The position numbers and the translations under genes were made by a program. From Betaproteobacteria bacterium UBA931 (lineage in GTDB: Bacteria > Pseudomonadota > Gammaproteobacteria > Burkholderiales > Casimicrobiaceae), in the NCBI GenBank assembly GCA_002293615.1, contig DBDN01000043.1:1-8391 (forward strand): a DNA stretch of 8,391 bases, written 5' to 3'. The notes under the pieces were generated by a model that was not told the DNA's origin, did not search any database, and worked only from the letters and a program-made list of their open reading frames with translations. Positions 1 through 6,516 of this stretch are shown piece by piece (the first letter of the stretch is position 1; the number at the start of each line of letters is the position of its first letter).

Positions 1-474
1 TCCGCCGGAGCTGCCGCCCGGCACATAATCGGTATGCCACGGGTTACGCACAACGCCAAAAAACGATGTTTCGCTGCTGCCGCCCATTGCAAATTCGTCC
101 ATCGCGGTTTTACCGATGCTGTTCGCGCCCGCTTTTTTTAGGCACGATACAACGTGTGCATCATAGGGCGCGATGTAATCGGCAAGCATTCTCGATGAGC
201 AGGTGGTACGCAGTCCCTGGGTCATGAACAGATCTTTGTGCGCAATGGGAATACCCAGAAGTTTTCCGGCAGCGCCTTGCCGCCGTTCGTCATCCGCCTT
301 TTGCGCGGCAAGGCGCGCGCCATCGTGATCTACCGTCACAAATGCGTTGATTTTCTCCTGCGCGGCGTCAATGCGGGCGAGCGCATTTTCGGTCAGCTCC
401 TGCGCCGTATACTTGCCCGCAGCAAGACCGGCGGCCAACCTGGCAACGGTGTTATCGTGCAATGCCGTACTCAT
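1..474 (-). CDS. gatA: Glutamyl-/aspartyl-tRNA amidotransferase subunit A, 5' part only (cut by window edge)
   Basis: Catalytic amidase subunit of GatCAB. It releases ammonia from glutamine, which is used to convert Glu-tRNA(Gln) or Asp-tRNA(Asn) to the correct amide form in the cytoplasm. The 158 codons present start at an ATG that overlaps the gatC stop (ATGA, 4 nt shared). The sequence shows the amidase-signature family: GIPIAHKDLF (residues 74-83) carries the catalytic lysine K80, and PGGSSGG (152-158) begins the Ser-cisSer part of the Ser-cisSer-Lys triad. The nucleophilic serine lies beyond the window edge. The family normally runs to about 480-490 residues, so roughly two thirds are missing, through truncation by the window rather than decay. 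One small oddity is GKTAMDEFAMGGSS (121-134), where from memory most GatA proteins read GKTNMDEFAMGSS. Identification is very secure. Confidence 0.96.
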   Translation of the reverse strand, partial: MSTALHDNTVARLAAGLAAGKYTAQELTENALARIDAAQEKINAFVTVDHDGARLAAQKADDERRQGAAGKLLGIPIAHKDLFMTQGLRTTCSSRMLADYIAPYDAHVVSCLKKAGANSIGKTAMDEFAMGGSSETSFFGVVRNPWHTDYVPGGSSGG

Positions 475-767
475 TCGATCACCTTGGGGACAAGAAACAA
501 GCCATTTTCGACGGCGGGCGCGGCGCTTTGATAGTAATCGCGATGTTCTGTGTCATCCGGCTCGGTCACGACATCTTCGCGCAGCGGCAGCGTTATCGGC
601 TGGGTATGCGCCATCGGTACGATCCGCGCCGTATCAACGCGGGAAAGGTCGTCGATCAGGCCAAAAATCGACATCAAGGTTTCATGCAAAGCGTCCGTCT
701 CGGCATCGCCAAGCTCTATACGGGCAAGATGAGCGATGCGGCGAACATCTTCAGTTGAAAGTTCCAT
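471..767 (-). CDS. gatC: Glutamyl-/aspartyl-tRNA amidotransferase subunit C
   Basis: Small non-catalytic subunit of GatCAB that wraps around GatA and GatB and stabilises the complex. The product is 98 residues, the usual length for the family. It opens MELSTEDVRRIAHLARIEL, the typical N-terminal helix, and ends FLVPKVIE, the hallmark C-terminus. The ATG at 767 was chosen because translation from it begins exactly with the conserved helix and a GGTGGA ribosome-site-like stretch precedes it. The reading frame stays open to a TTG at 851, but the extra 28 residues look like nothing in GatC and cover the palindrome cluster upstream. It is the first gene of a gatC-gatA (probably -gatB) unit transcribed away from mreB and is translationally coupled to gatA. 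Confidence 0.95.
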   Translation of the reverse strand: MELSTEDVRRIAHLARIELGDAETDALHETLMSIFGLIDDLSRVDTARIVPMAHTQPITLPLREDVVTEPDDTEHRDYYQSAAPAVENGLFLVPKVIE

Positions 768-775
768 AAGTTTCC

Positions 776-820
776 ACCAGCACTGGTTATCGCATGCGAT
801 TCGCGCAAACCTTTTGCGCG
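776..820 (-). repeat. Row of three perfect inverted repeats in the gatC leader
   Basis: Three palindromes follow one another almost without gaps: ACCAG-CA-CTGGT (776-787), ATCGCATGCGAT (789-800) and CGCGCAAA-CCT-TTTGCGCG (802-820). The last is an 8-bp perfect stem with a 3-nt loop. They lie 9 to 53 nt before the gatC ATG, so they would be in the 5' untranslated region if transcription starts farther upstream. No T run follows on the - strand, so this does not look like a classic terminator. It could be an RNA leader structure or protein-binding sites; the function is not known. Confidence 0.6.
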
Positions 821-845
821 TTGATATCGAACGAAAAAATCGGCA

Positions 846-910
846 TGCCAAAACAAAGTGGAATAGATTATCACACGATGCTGTATCAGGACACGGTAAA
901 TTCTGTTTTT
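846..910 (+). repeat. Diverged direct repeat, copy 1
   Basis: Bases 846-902 align without gaps to 1893-1949 with 41 of 57 identical, by hand count. The next 8 bases align after a 1-nt gap with 7 of 8 identical. Most of the differences are transitions. The copy ends in ACGG-TAAATT-CTGT followed by TTTT, a weak hairpin with a wobble pair. The corresponding place in copy 2 is a better hairpin with a T run. It sits just upstream of gatC and the palindrome cluster. It may be a shared promoter or leader module or an old short mobile repeat; I do not recognise the family. Confidence 0.6.
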
Positions 911-1086
911 ATCCCGCTGTATAAAAAATATGTACAGTCAACTTGTTAGAATAAATCTTTACATTGTCAACCCGAACGCGCTGGAAATTTTCGTAATCGG
1001 CTTTCCAAAATATACTGGCTGTTTTCAAAGAGGTCTTTTTTCAATACCCCGCCCCAGTGCAAAAACCTCTCTCTGAAATCACCCGC

Positions 1087-1106
1087 ATTTTTTCCCGGGC
1101 AAAAAT
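1087..1106. repeat. 20-bp palindrome centred on CCCGGG
   Basis: ATTTTT-T-CCCGGG-C-AAAAAT reads the same on both strands except for one mismatched pair (1093/1100). A second inverted repeat, CTTACCC (1113-1119) and GGGTAAG (1130-1136) with a 10-nt loop, follows at once. On the - strand the second one lies about 60 nt past the end of the pseudogene reading frame and is followed by CATTTGATTTTT, so it might once have been that gene's terminator. Confidence 0.4.
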
Positions 1107-1194
1107 CAAATGCTTACCCGACAAACGATGGGTAAGAATGTAAGGCATTATTTTGCTGTTACTGCGTCAATCCCAATACCGTAACAACGCTAAG

Positions 1195-1685
1195 TCAGGC
1201 AATCATGACAATATAAAAAGGCGGATGATCGCCAGCGCACCAGCCGCTGTCATTTTTGCACAGTATCTGCGCCTGTATATTAGGGTATCTCTCCAAATCC
1301 TGCGCCGTTACCTCTTTATGCACCATCAACGTTTTGGCGATCAGGTCGTGAACTGCTTGTTGCCGTTTGCTGAATACGCAAATGACAAAGCCAATTAATG
1401 AGATGGATGATGATATGTGCAAAAAAGAGAGCCAGCAATCATCCCCTCCCTTCCTCTCAATAATCTGTTGACATATTACGTCGATGGCTTTGATGCCTAC
1501 TGCTATCTTGTCTAAAGTCACCTGTTCGATGAGCTCTCCGTCAGCGAAAGGCCAAAAAACGATACCAAAATGCCGCATAAATCCGGTCCGGCGATGCTGC
1601 CTCCCCCCTGAGGTAACGGGTGCCTGCAAAAAATACTGTCTAATGCATTATTGGTGTTGGATTGTCCACAGGGTGGACAAAACAT
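1195..1685 (-). pseudogene. Decayed zinc-ribbon + RDD-family membrane protein
   Basis: No single frame is intact, but the three - strand frames read in order give one recognisable protein. Frame A starts with ATG at 1685 and reads MFCPPCGQSNTNNA then FC, the usual start of a zinc ribbon; the second Cys pair is lost. A second frame then reads IYAAFWYRFLAF (about 1586-1550), the first RDD helix with its conserved Arg. The third frame, open to 1195, continues ADGELI (first Asp), TLDKIAVGIKAID (the T-GK-GIK-D motif and second Asp), a hydrophobic segment SLIGFVICVF, and SKRQQAVHDLIAKTLMVHK, the standard RDD C-terminal motif (LHD-IA-TLVV). About 40-60 residues normally found between the first helix and the GIK motif are missing. 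At least three lesions are needed: two frameshifts and an internal deletion. A further shift near 1225 is suggested, because another frame there gives a hydrophobic tail. RDD proteins are poorly characterised membrane proteins, some linked to transport. Homology was judged by eye. Confidence 0.75.
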
Positions 1686-1764
1686 AACGGTCTTCTCGAT
1701 GTCGCGGTGGGTGAAAAAAACATCGGGTACGACGCCGCTCTTTAGGAACCTGCCCAATGATATC

Positions 1765-1795
1765 TTGCTTTTTTCCGTTGGCCGCCAAATATAAT
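1765..1795 (+). promoter_or_regulatory. Candidate sigma-70-type promoter for the mreB operon
   Basis: A perfect TATAAT lies at 1790-1795, with TTGCTT at 1765-1770. The spacing is 19 nt, longer than the preferred 17, so the call is tentative. Transcription from here would give a leader of about 200 nt that runs through the diverged repeat and both hairpins before mreB. No better -35/-10 pair was found closer to the gene. Confidence 0.35.
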
Positions 1796-1892
1796 TTTTA
1801 CATTTTCAAACGTGAAATACCGTTTCAGAAAATACGGCGCGTACGATGTTGCGCATGGCTTCTTCACGCCTTGGTGACCAGCAGAAACAATG

Positions 1893-1958
1893 TGCCGAAA
1901 TAAAGAGGGATGGGTTATTATACGAAGCGATATCCGGGTACGGTTTATTACCGTTTTT
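1893..1958 (+). repeat. Diverged direct repeat, copy 2
   Basis: Partner of 846-910 in the same orientation, 1,047 nt away. Its 3' end is the hairpin with T run at 1940-1959. On the - strand it contains a perfect TATAAT (1922-1917), but the aligned bases of copy 1 read TGTGAT, so a shared - strand promoter is possible without being clearly conserved. The two copies bracket the RDD pseudogene. Confidence 0.6.
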
Positions 1959-1959
1959 T
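1940..1959 (+). terminator. mreB: Terminator-like hairpin in the mreB leader
   Basis: ACGGT (1940-1944), loop TTATT, ACCGT (1950-1954), then a run of six T ending at 1959. The stem is only 5 bp, so it would be a weak intrinsic terminator. It lies 46 nt before the mreB ATG and downstream of the candidate promoter, the position expected of an attenuator. Whether it stops transcription cannot be told from sequence. Confidence 0.4.
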
Positions 1960-1967
1960 ATATCTCC

Positions 1968-1986
1968 GGCGCTTGTCACAAGTGCC
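1968..1986 (+). promoter_or_regulatory. mreB: Strong hairpin 19 nt before the mreB start
   Basis: GGCGCTTG-TCA-CAAGTGCC folds as an 8-bp stem (one G-U pair) with a 3-nt loop. At DNA level, CTTGT-C-ACAAG (1972-1982) is a perfect palindrome and could equally be an operator. mreB has no clear Shine-Dalgarno sequence between this hairpin and its ATG (only TTGGGC), so leader structure may influence translation. Confidence 0.4.
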
Positions 1987-2005
1987 GTAAATTGTTGGGC
2001 TATTC

Positions 2006-3052
2006 ATGTTCGGTTTTTTAGGGAAATATTTTTCAAGTGATCTGGCCATCGATCTGGGCACAGCCAACACCTTGGTGTACATGCGCGGTAAAGGCGTGGT
2101 ATTGGACGAACCTTCGGTGGTCTCCATACGCCATGAAGGCGGCCCGCAAGGGAAAACAGCGATTCAGGCAGTCGGGCTTGCCGCCAAACAGATGTTGGGC
2201 AGAACGCCCGGCAATATTCAGGCCGTGCGTCCAATGAAAGACGGGGTTATTGCCGATTTCCGCGTCACCGAGCGGATGCTCAAAGAATTCATCAAAAAAG
2301 CATTGCAATCGCGCTTTCAATTTGTTCCCAACTTGCGCATCATTGTCTGCGTACCCTGCGGTTCGACCCAGGTCGAGCGTCGCGCTATCAAGGAATCGGC
2401 GCTGGACGCGGGTGCCTCCAAGGTGTTTCTGATCGAGGAGCCGATGGCTGCGGCAATCGGCGCCAACCTGCCCATTTCGGAAGCGACCGGTTCCATGGTT
2501 GTCGATATCGGCGGCGGCACTACCGAAGTCGGTGTCATTTCGCTTGGCGGTATGGTGTATGCCGGAAGTGTGCGCGTCGGCGGTGATCGCTTCGACGAAG
2601 CCATCGTTAATTATATCCGTCGTAACTATGGCATGCTGATAGGCGAGATGACGGCGGAGCAGGTCAAGAAAACCATTGGATCGGCCTTTCCGGGTTCGGA
2701 AGTCCGCGAAATGGAAATCAAAGGGCGTAATCTCGCCGAAGGCGTGCCGCGCAGTTTTACTGTTTCATCCAATGAAATCCTCGAAGCGTTGACCGATCCG
2801 CTCAACAGCATTGTCTCCGCGGTAAAAAGCGGGCTGGAGCGAGTCCCGCCGGAGTTAGGCGCAGACATTGCTGACCACGGCATGGTTCTGACCGGCGGCG
2901 GCGCGCTGCTTCGCGATCTTGACCGCTTGCTGATGGAAGAAACCGGCCTACCCGTTATCATTGCCGAAGACCCGCTGACCTGTGTGGTCCGCGGTTGTGG
3001 TCGCGCCATTGAGGAGATCGATCGTCTAACCACCATCTTCACTTCTGATTAG
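2006..3052 (+). CDS. mreB: Rod shape-determining protein MreB (actin homologue)
   Basis: Cytoplasmic actin-like ATPase that polymerises on the inner membrane and positions the lateral-wall synthesis machinery. The product has 348 residues, normal for the family (347 in E. coli). Nucleotide-binding motifs are all present: phosphate-1 IDLGTAN (15-21), catalytic region IEEPMAAAIGA (143-153), phosphate-2 DIGGGTTEV (167-175) and adenosine motif TGGGALL (296-302). MLGRTPGNI and RPMKDGVIADF are near-universal MreB signatures. The N-terminus MFGFLGKYFS alternates bulky hydrophobic and small or polar residues, as expected for the amphipathic membrane-binding helix (inference). The ATG is fixed by homology; the ribosome site is weak. 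First gene of the operon, 62 nt before mreC. Confidence 0.98.
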   Translation: MFGFLGKYFSSDLAIDLGTANTLVYMRGKGVVLDEPSVVSIRHEGGPQGKTAIQAVGLAAKQMLGRTPGNIQAVRPMKDGVIADFRVTERMLKEFIKKALQSRFQFVPNLRIIVCVPCGSTQVERRAIKESALDAGASKVFLIEEPMAAAIGANLPISEATGSMVVDIGGGTTEVGVISLGGMVYAGSVRVGGDRFDEAIVNYIRRNYGMLIGEMTAEQVKKTIGSAFPGSEVREMEIKGRNLAEGVPRSFTVSSNEILEALTDPLNSIVSAVKSGLERVPPELGADIADHGMVLTGGGALLRDLDRLLMEETGLPVIIAEDPLTCVVRGCGRAIEEIDRLTTIFTSD

Positions 3053-3091
3053 TATGGTATCGATATTGTGATGTTTCCGATCCTTTCTTGG

Positions 3092-3098
3092 TAAGGAG
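3092..3098 (+). promoter_or_regulatory. mreC: Shine-Dalgarno sequence for mreC, unusually far from the start
   Basis: TAAGGAG is the best ribosome site in the operon, yet 16 nt separate it from the first possible in-frame start (TTG 3115) and 31 nt from the first ATG (3130). An in-frame TAA at 3112 rules out any earlier start. The spacer is T-rich (CTTTTCGTTTTTTTAA). Confidence 0.55.
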
Positions 3099-3114
3099 CT
3101 TTTCGTTTTTTTAA

Positions 3115-4002
3115 TTGACGCGCCAATATATGTACCACGGAGAACCTCCACCGTTTTTATACCACGGCCCTTCGATTCTGGCGCGTTTTGTGTTCTTTGG
3201 GTTACTGGCGCTGGCGCTGATCTTCGTTGATTCCCGCTATCGTTATCTGGAAACGGTACGTGACGGCCTGACTATCGTGCTTTACCCGTTGCAAAACATC
3301 GCTCACTGGCCGGCACAGACTTTTCATGAGATTTCCGTTTATTTTCGCAGCAAAAATACGCTTGCCAAAGATAATGAAAATTTGAAACAACGTCTGCTCG
3401 GTTACGAATACACCGAGCAAACCAATCTGAGCATTCGCCGCGAAAACGAACAATTGCGTGCATTGCTTGATGTTCGCGCCGTCGCACAGCGTCATGTCGT
3501 CCCTGTCGAAGTGTTCCACGGCGTCCGTGACCCTTTCGTGCAAAAATTGACCATCAATAAAGGCAAGCACCATGAAATCAAGGAAGGTGCTGCCGTTCTC
3601 GATGCGCACGGAATCGCCGGGCAAGTGACGCGTACCTTCCCATTCATGGCCGAAGTAACGCTGCTGATTGAAAAAGACTTCATTACACCAGTGCAAAATG
3701 CCCGTACCGGGGTACGCAATGTTTTATACGGCACCGGCGCCGGAACACCCATGGAGCTGCGTTTTGTCACACCGGACAGCGATATTCGCGAAGGCGACTT
3801 ACTGGTAACTTCGGGGCTGGAAAATATCTATCCGGAAGGATTATCGGTCGCTACGATTCGCACCATTGAACATAACCCCGAAGAAATCTTCCTGAACGTC
3901 GTCGCCGACCCGGTTGCAGACGCCAGCAACAGCCGTTATCTGCTGGTGGTGGAACCGCTCCCGCCATTGCACGAGCCGGTAGAAAAGCAGGCCCATGAGT
4001 AA
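3115..4002 (+). CDS. mreC: Rod shape-determining protein MreC
   Basis: Bitopic inner-membrane protein whose periplasmic part binds PBP2 and activates elongation. From the TTG the product is 295 residues. The order is a short cytoplasmic N-terminus with PPPF (11-14), one membrane helix (about 21-38), a coiled coil (about 75-118, with NENLKQRL and RRENEQLRALL), then the beta-rich MreC domain. That domain shows VLDAHGIAGQV (161-171) and SGLENIYPEGLSV (233-245), both characteristic. TTG 3115 was chosen because it is the in-frame start nearest to a canonical AAGGAG. ATG 3130 gives MYHGEPPPF, which also fits the family, so the first five residues are uncertain. The 3' end overlaps mreD by 8 nt. Confidence 0.95.
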   Translation: MTRQYMYHGEPPPFLYHGPSILARFVFFGLLALALIFVDSRYRYLETVRDGLTIVLYPLQNIAHWPAQTFHEISVYFRSKNTLAKDNENLKQRLLGYEYTEQTNLSIRRENEQLRALLDVRAVAQRHVVPVEVFHGVRDPFVQKLTINKGKHHEIKEGAAVLDAHGIAGQVTRTFPFMAEVTLLIEKDFITPVQNARTGVRNVLYGTGAGTPMELRFVTPDSDIREGDLLVTSGLENIYPEGLSVATIRTIEHNPEEIFLNVVADPVADASNSRYLLVVEPLPPLHEPVEKQAHE

Positions 4003-4549
4003 AACAACGATAAACGAGCGCCCCGTTTCGGCCTTGCCGCCCGAACCGATCAATCCGCATCTATTATTACGTCCGCCCAAACTGTCGTTCATTATCATTT
4101 CGCTGTTATTTTCCCTGTTAATGAATCTGCTCCCGCTGTCGGAAAAAATTTACCTTTGGCGTCCGGACTTTGTCGCGCTGGTACTTTTTTTCTGGTGTAC
4201 CTGGTCGCCGCGCTATGTCGGTATTGGCGTCGGTTTCTTTTTCGGCTTGCTGATGGATGTCGCTGACGCCACGGTGCTTGGGCAACACGCGTTGTTCTAT
4301 ACGGCTCTCGCTTTTGGCGCGGATACTTTTCGGCGGCGGATGTTGAGTTTTCCGCTGTGGCAGCAAAGTATTTACGTTGCCGCGCTTCTGGCCATATGTG
4401 CGGCACTGGTGTTCGTCGTGCGCATGATGAGCGGCGGCGAGCCCCCTTCATGGACGTTTTTCGTTGTGCCGCCGTTGAGCGCCATCTTATGGCCGGTAAT
4501 ACGGTTTATATTGCAATGGCCGCAACGCAAAGAATCGGCCGCCTATTAG
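3995..4549 (+). CDS. mreD: Rod shape-determining protein MreD
   Basis: Multi-pass inner-membrane protein that works with MreC in the elongasome. The product has 184 residues, slightly longer than the usual 160-170 because of a proline-rich cytoplasmic N-terminus of about 30 residues. Hydrophobic segments lie near 31-48, 58-70, 73-90, 96-109, 125-143 and 153-173. Family landmarks are RPDFVALVLFFW (56-67) and GFFFGLLMDV followed by LGQHAL (80-100), the conserved loop of MreD. The ATG lies inside the last codons of mreC (ATGAGTAA), so translation is coupled. Three nt separate its stop from mrdA. Confidence 0.95.
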   Translation: MSKTTINERPVSALPPEPINPHLLLRPPKLSFIIISLLFSLLMNLLPLSEKIYLWRPDFVALVLFFWCTWSPRYVGIGVGFFFGLLMDVADATVLGQHALFYTALAFGADTFRRRMLSFPLWQQSIYVAALLAICAALVFVVRMMSGGEPPSWTFFVVPPLSAILWPVIRFILQWPQRKESAAY

Positions 4550-4552
4550 TTT

Positions 4553-6514
4553 ATGCTGTCCGGATCGCGTCGCCATTACTATTCTTCCGCGGTAAAAAAT
4601 ACACCGCAGGAAATAGCCGGATTCAAACGACGGCTGTGGCTTGCCGGGTTATGTATGCTGCTCGGCTTTGTGGTGCTGACAGCGCGCTTTTATTATCTTC
4701 AGATCGTTTCGCATCAAAAATATCAGACGCAAGCAGAAAATAACCGGATCGCCATCCTGCCGATTGCGCCTACACGCGGCATAATCACGGATCGCAACGG
4801 TACGGCATTAGTGCAGAATTTTTCTGCATACACATTGGAAATTTCACCGGCGCAAGTCGAAGACCTGGAAAAAACCATTCACGAACTTCAGGAAATCCTT
4901 GAAATCACACCGCGCGATATTCGCCGCTTTCATCGCATGCGCGAAGAATCGCGCAACTTTGATACGCTACCGCTACGCACCAGGCTTACCGATGAAGAAG
5001 TCGCGCGTTTTGCGGTTTATAAGTATCGTTTTCCCGGAGTCGACATTCAGGCACGTCTGTATCGAAACTACCCATACCAGGAATCAGCATCGCATATTCT
5101 CGGCTATATCGGGCGCATTAATGATCGCGATATTGAGCGTCTGACCGAAAACAACAATATTCTTAATTATCGCGGCACCGATCATATCGGAAAAACAGGT
5201 GTTGAACTTTCATACGAATCGAGTCTGCACGGTCTTATCGGTTTTGAGGAAGTTGAAGTCGATGCGCTTGGGCGTGCCGTACGTATTTTATCAAGAGTAC
5301 CGCCGGTCGTCGGCGACAGCCTGCGTTTGACGATTGATCTACCTCTGCAGCAGCTCGCCGAAAAAATGCTTGACGGACATAAAGGCGCCGTCGTGGCGAT
5401 TGAGCCAACAACCGGCGAAATTTTGGCAATGGCTTCTTTACCCGGCTTTGACCCCGGGCTATTCGTTGACGGCATCGACACCGCCAACTGGGATCGGCTT
5501 AATAACTCGGAAGACAAGCCGCTGTTAAATCGCGCCATTCGCGGGCTTTATCCGCCCGGCTCAACGATCAAACCCTTTTTATCGCTTGGTTCGCTCGTTT
5601 CCGGCAAACGCACGGCGACACAGGCCATCGACGATATCGGTTACTTCGAAATCACGAGCCCCGGCGGGAAAAAATACCGGTTCCGTGACGATAAAATCGG
5701 CGGCCATGGCCGCGTCGACATGCATAAAGCCATTGTCGAATCATGTGACACCTATTATTACCTTTTAGCAAATGAAACCGATATCGACGATACAGCCCGT
5801 TTTCTGGCACAGTTCGGTTTTGGAAAAAAAACCGGCATCGATCTCGAAAATGAAAGCCGCGGGGTCTTGCCATCACGAGCATGGAAGCGCGAACGTTTCT
5901 CCGGGCCGCGTTATCGTGAAGAGCATCGGCGCTGGTATCTGGGCGACTCCATTTCTGCCGGAATTGGCCAAGGCTACAATAGCTTTACACCGCTGCAATT
6001 AGCGTACGCCACCACAATTCTAGCCAACAACGGCAAAGCGTTTCGACCACATCTTGTCAAAAGCATTATTGACGGCGCCAGCGGAGAAACGCGCGATACC
6101 GAGCCCGAAGAAACTGTTTCATTGTCCTTTCCTAAAAACCATCTTGATGCAATACGCAACGCAATGGTCGATGTCAACCTGAAAGGCACCGGTATGCGTA
6201 TTTTCAAAGATGCGCCTTATACCAGCGCCGGCAAAACCGGTACCTCGCAAGTATTTTCATTGCGTGGAGACCGCTACCATGAGTCTCTTGTGAAGAAACA
6301 TCTACGCGATCATGCGCTGTTTACCGTGTACGCGCCTGTTGAAAAGCCTAAAATTGCCATTGCCGTTCTGGTGGAAAACGGCGGTTTCGGCGCACGCGCG
6401 GCCGCGCCAATCGCCCGCAAACTTCTGGACTATTATCTTTTAGGCAAAATGCCTGTTGACAATGATGCGTTAAACACCATGATTCGTGATGATGAAAACG
6501 GTTGGGATGAATAA
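4553..6514 (+). CDS. mrdA: Penicillin-binding protein 2, peptidoglycan D,D-transpeptidase
   Basis: Class B PBP that cross-links new peptidoglycan strands during elongation, acting in the periplasm with RodA. The product has 653 residues (E. coli 633). A cytoplasmic N-terminus is followed by one membrane anchor (about 28-49), the dimerisation/pedestal domain (about 65-230, opening PTRGIITDRNG at 73-83) and the transpeptidase domain. The active-site motifs are STIK (S337 acyl-enzyme serine, K340), SCD (397-399; PBP2 proteins use SxD instead of SxN) and KTGT (561-564). GLYPPGSTIKP, ESCDTYYY and AGIGQGY are close to those of other PBP2 proteins. The ATG lies 3 nt after the mreD stop with no strong ribosome site, and the start agrees with the family N-terminus. 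Two nt precede rodA. Confidence 0.97.
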   Translation: MLSGSRRHYYSSAVKNTPQEIAGFKRRLWLAGLCMLLGFVVLTARFYYLQIVSHQKYQTQAENNRIAILPIAPTRGIITDRNGTALVQNFSAYTLEISPAQVEDLEKTIHELQEILEITPRDIRRFHRMREESRNFDTLPLRTRLTDEEVARFAVYKYRFPGVDIQARLYRNYPYQESASHILGYIGRINDRDIERLTENNNILNYRGTDHIGKTGVELSYESSLHGLIGFEEVEVDALGRAVRILSRVPPVVGDSLRLTIDLPLQQLAEKMLDGHKGAVVAIEPTTGEILAMASLPGFDPGLFVDGIDTANWDRLNNSEDKPLLNRAIRGLYPPGSTIKPFLSLGSLVSGKRTATQAIDDIGYFEITSPGGKKYRFRDDKIGGHGRVDMHKAIVESCDTYYYLLANETDIDDTARFLAQFGFGKKTGIDLENESRGVLPSRAWKRERFSGPRYREEHRRWYLGDSISAGIGQGYNSFTPLQLAYATTILANNGKAFRPHLVKSIIDGASGETRDTEPEETVSLSFPKNHLDAIRNAMVDVNLKGTGMRIFKDAPYTSAGKTGTSQVFSLRGDRYHESLVKKHLRDHALFTVYAPVEKPKIAIAVLVENGGFGARAAAPIARKLLDYYLLGKMPVDNDALNTMIRDDENGWDE

Positions 6515-6516
6515 CC

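Larger units (their letters stand above)
768..1194. other. Noncoding stretch upstream of gatC
   Basis: No credible gene is seen here on either strand. The part next to gatC carries a cluster of palindromes (776-820, plus GGCATGCC at 842-849) and copy 1 of a diverged direct repeat (846-910). Farther out it is AT-rich and contains a palindrome centred on CCCGGG (1087-1106) and a 7-bp inverted repeat (1113-1136). The gatC promoter should lie here, but I found no -35/-10 pair with good spacing. The - strand TTGACA at 970-965 and TTGACT at 941-936 have no matching -10 at 15-19 nt. The right-hand end probably includes the eroded tail of the neighbouring pseudogene. Confidence 0.7.
1686..2005. other. 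Noncoding stretch upstream of mreB
   Basis: No supported gene. It contains a candidate + strand promoter (1765-1795), copy 2 of the diverged repeat (1893-1958), a hairpin with T run (1940-1959) and a second strong hairpin (1968-1986) directly before mreB. Short open frames on both strands have no ribosome site and no recognisable content. Confidence 0.7.

Noticed and set aside
238..769. Several + strand frames opposite gatA/gatC
   Set aside because: Antisense shadows of two well-conserved genes.
768..851. N-terminal extension of gatC to a TTG at 851
   Set aside because: The extra 28 residues resemble nothing in GatC, cover the palindrome cluster, and the ATG at 767 matches the family start.
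918..970. - strand TTGACA/TTGACT as -35 elements for gatC
   Set aside because: TTGACA has no -10-like hexamer at 15-19 nt, and TATACA lies only 12 nt after TTGACT; not a convincing promoter.
1029..1070. Imperfect inverted repeat AGAGGT...ACCTCT with T and A extensions
   Set aside because: Six-bp stem with a bulge and a loop of about 20-30 nt; too weak to separate from chance.
1195..1629. The 144-codon - strand frame as an intact gene
   Set aside because: It begins at a TTG without a ribosome site, lacks the zinc ribbon and first RDD helix that lie in other frames upstream, and is missing the middle of the domain; a pseudogene explains it better.
1846..2040. 64-codon + strand frame running into mreB
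   Set aside because: No ribosome site, content not protein-like, covers the repeat and hairpins, and overlaps mreB in another frame.
5741..5749. Apparent loss of the SxN motif in PBP2 (SCD instead)
   Set aside because: SxD at this position is normal for PBP2/MrdA proteins, so it is not a defect.
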